DNA of 5,893 nt, taken from assembly GCA_947626725.1 (NCBI GenBank), contig CANQTI010000120.1, positions 1 through 5,893 of the forward strand, read 5' to 3'. The position numbers and the translations under genes were made by a program. Shown here in pieces: positions 4,884 through 5,893 of this stretch. The first letter of the stretch is position 1; each line of letters begins with the position of its first letter. The notes under the pieces were generated by a model, which saw only the letters and a program-made list of their open reading frames with translations, was not told the origin of the DNA and ran no database searches. Origin of the DNA: an uncultured Eisenbergiella sp. (lineage in GTDB: Bacteria > Bacillota > Clostridia > Lachnospirales > Lachnospiraceae).

Positions 4884-5723
4884 ATGGCAAAAAAATTGGG
4901 TAAGTTTTTGGCATTCGCAGCTGTAGCCGGCGCGGCGGCGGCAGGTACCTACTACTATTTGCAGAACAGAAAGACGAAGGAAGAAAGGGAGATGGACGAT
5001 TTTCCGGATCCTTCTTCGGAGGACGCCTTTGATGACGACGGGCTTGACGAGAACGACTATGACGACGATGATTTCGAGGATGAAAGCGAACCGACGGAAT
5101 CTCACATCTTTTCCAAGGCCACCTCGGAGCACGGCCATACCTATGTCACACTGGATCTGAAGGCGGCCCAGGAAAAAGCGGCCACGCTGCGCGATAATGT
5201 GACGGCCAAGGCGGAAGAAACCGTTTCCAAAATCAAGTCCAACAATGAATACAAGGCGGTCAGCGAGAAGATCACCGAGACCGTCAGCAAGCTCAAAAAC
5301 AATGAAAAGCTTCAGTCTGTAGACAGCCATCTGGAAAACGCGATCCACAAGGTAAAGGAGGCCACAGAAAAGGCCATCGATTCTGTCAGTGGGAAGCTGG
5401 AAAAAGGGACAGCGCAGGATCCGGAGGATCTGCAGGCAACGGACACGCCTGCAGAAGCAATGGAAGCGGCAGAAGGTGCCGCGGCTCCTGATCCGGCGGA
5501 AGCTGCGGAAGGCGCTGCCGCTCCCGCGGCAGAGGAAGAACCCGCCGCCTGCCCTGAGGCAGCGGATGCGGCAGGCGAAACGGCCGGTCCTGCGGAAAAT
5601 GCTGCAGATGCCGCTGCGGAGGCCGCTGCCGCGGAAAATGCTGCCGGTGCTGCTGCGGAGGCCGCTGCCGCGGAAGAGGTCGGCGCTGTGCCAAAGGAGC
5701 CCAAACCGGACAGCGCTTTCTGA
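4884..5723 (+). CDS. Membrane-anchored protein with acidic linker, helical repeats and Ala/Glu-rich tail
   Basis: A 279-residue protein of unknown function. A basic start (MAKKLGK) precedes one hydrophobic Ala-rich segment (about 8-27, ending YYYL), more like a membrane anchor than a cleaved signal peptide; basic residues on both sides leave the topology open. Residues 37-70 are strongly acidic, with runs of Asp. Residues about 90-175 look helical and may form a coiled coil, with a 20-residue duplication (ETVSKIKSNN at 112 and ETVSKLKNNE at 132). From about 187 onward the protein is Ala/Glu/Pro-rich, with repeats EAAEGAAAP (194, 206) and a 13-residue unit (237, 250). The start is supported by GGAGGG 5 nt upstream. 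The overall plan loosely recalls YtxH-type small envelope or stress proteins, but I cannot assign it to that family. It is a single-gene unit ended by the terminator at 5799-5837, divergent from the TetR gene. Confidence 0.88.
   Translation: MAKKLGKFLAFAAVAGAAAAGTYYYLQNRKTKEEREMDDFPDPSSEDAFDDDGLDENDYDDDDFEDESEPTESHIFSKATSEHGHTYVTLDLKAAQEKAATLRDNVTAKAEETVSKIKSNNEYKAVSEKITETVSKLKNNEKLQSVDSHLENAIHKVKEATEKAIDSVSGKLEKGTAQDPEDLQATDTPAEAMEAAEGAAAPDPAEAAEGAAAPAAEEEPAACPEAADAAGETAGPAENAADAAAEAAAAENAAGAAAEAAAAEEVGAVPKEPKPDSAF
5217..5336 (+). repeat. Two 60-nt in-frame repeats coding a 20-residue helical unit
   Basis: Codons 112-131 and 132-151 of the anchored protein form two related units, both starting ETVSK and followed by a hydrophobic-Lys pair and Asn residues. 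They have diverged at the protein level, so this is an old duplication within the helical region. Confidence 0.6.
5463..5525 (+). repeat. Degenerate 36-nt period repeat (EAAEGAAAP)
   Basis: The nine residues EAAEGAAAP are coded at 5463-5489 and again at 5499-5525. The period is 12 codons, and the codons differ at several third positions, so this repeat is older than the 39-nt one downstream. Confidence 0.65.
5592..5675 (+). repeat. 39-nt tandem repeat in the Ala-rich tail
   Basis: Two adjacent copies, 5592-5630 and 5631-5669, agree at 36 of 39 positions and are followed by the first six bases of a third copy (5670-5675). Each codes 13 residues, AENAADAAAEAAA and AENAAGAAAEAAA. Being in frame, the unit can change copy number without breaking the gene. 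Confidence 0.85.
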
Positions 5724-5798
5724 CACCTTCCGGGACCTGACGCATCCGGAAAGGGATTTCCATTCCGCGGCACAGGACATCGATCCTTCTGATTCTTC

Positions 5799-5837
5799 AA
5801 AAAGGCCATTTTCGGAAATCCGGAAATGGCCTTTTTT
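5799..5837. terminator. Strong bidirectional intrinsic terminator
   Basis: AAAAAGGCCATTT (5799-5811) pairs perfectly with 5824-5836, and the stem continues inward through one U-G pair and three G-C pairs to an AAAT loop (5816-5819). The plus strand ends in a run of six T (5832-5837), and the minus strand in TTTTT before GAAG. It lies 75 nt after the stop of the rightward gene and would also serve a gene arriving from the right. The 3' region before it holds a small TTCCGG/CCGGAA hairpin (5728-5733 with 5746-5751) without a T-run. Confidence 0.92.
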
Positions 5838-5841
5838 ATCG

Positions 5842-5877
5842 TTTCGTTATGGATTTTTCTTTCGTTACGGATTTTTC
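5842..5877. repeat. 18-nt tandem repeat
   Basis: Two adjacent copies (5842-5859 and 5860-5877) of TTTCGTTAYGGATTTTTC differ at one base only. They lie just past the terminator. On the minus strand each copy carries a TAA in the same frame, because the unit is six codons long. Confidence 0.85.
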
Positions 5878-5893
5878 GGATCAGCGGCCTCCT
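5865..5893 (-). CDS. Possible C-terminal end of a convergent gene
   Basis: In one minus-strand frame the right edge reads EAADPKNP followed by TAA (5867-5865). This would be the last eight codons of a gene entering from the right, ending 28 nt before the bidirectional terminator. The spacing to a terminator with a good U-run in this direction is the main support. Another frame stops after GGR, and a third stays open into the terminator. Eight codons are too few for a firm call or any functional assignment. Confidence 0.3.

Noticed and set aside
5463..5675. CRISPR-like array
   Set aside because: The repeats are in-frame coding units without spacers.
4818..5780. 320-codon minus-strand open frame opposite the anchored protein gene
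   Set aside because: Arg/Cys/Phe-rich translation mirrors the Ala/Glu repeat codons of the plus strand. It also runs through the plus-strand promoter region and has no supported start.

Overview
The window looks like chromosomal DNA of a GC-rich member of the Clostridia (Firmicutes), perhaps Lachnospiraceae or a relative. The grounds are strong AGGAGG-type ribosome binding sites, intrinsic terminators at transcription-unit ends, and a gene resembling the DUF6062 family, which I associate with gut Clostridia. The genus cannot be fixed from the sequence alone. Most of the window is read leftward (minus strand); one complete gene is read rightward.

Left part (1-2952, minus strand): a pyrimidine salvage locus in the order codB (cytosine permease), codA (cytosine deaminase), then the start of an NCS2-family uracil/xanthine permease cut by the window edge. 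CodB imports cytosine, CodA deaminates it to uracil and ammonia, and the NCS2 permease probably moves uracil or a related base. A candidate promoter precedes codB. A well-formed intrinsic terminator sits between codB and codA, which is unusual inside such a unit and suggests that codA and the downstream permease are expressed at a lower level or conditionally. The gap before the permease holds a 20-nt perfect palindrome and a second hairpin.

Middle (2953-4448, minus strand): a TetR-family regulator with its own good promoter, followed 125 nt later by a 252-residue protein of the DUF6062 type. The latter has two copies of a Cys-x2-Cys / Phe-Cys-x2-His motif at nearly equal spacing, so it is probably a duplicated metal-binding module. 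The two genes may be one transcription unit, ended by a long hairpin at 2882-2928.

Right part (4449-5893): the gap between the divergent TetR and rightward genes holds the most striking structure in the window, a 225-nt near-perfect inverted repeat (outer 47 bp perfect). It lies outside both predicted promoters, so it is not an obvious terminator; a MITE-like or dispersed palindromic element is the best guess. The rightward gene encodes a small membrane-anchored protein with an acidic linker, helical repeats and an Ala/Glu-rich tail built from tandem DNA repeats. It ends at a strong bidirectional terminator. Beyond this an 18-nt tandem repeat overlaps what may be the 3' end of a convergent minus-strand gene.

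No defence system, CRISPR array, tRNA, rRNA or complete transposase gene was seen.
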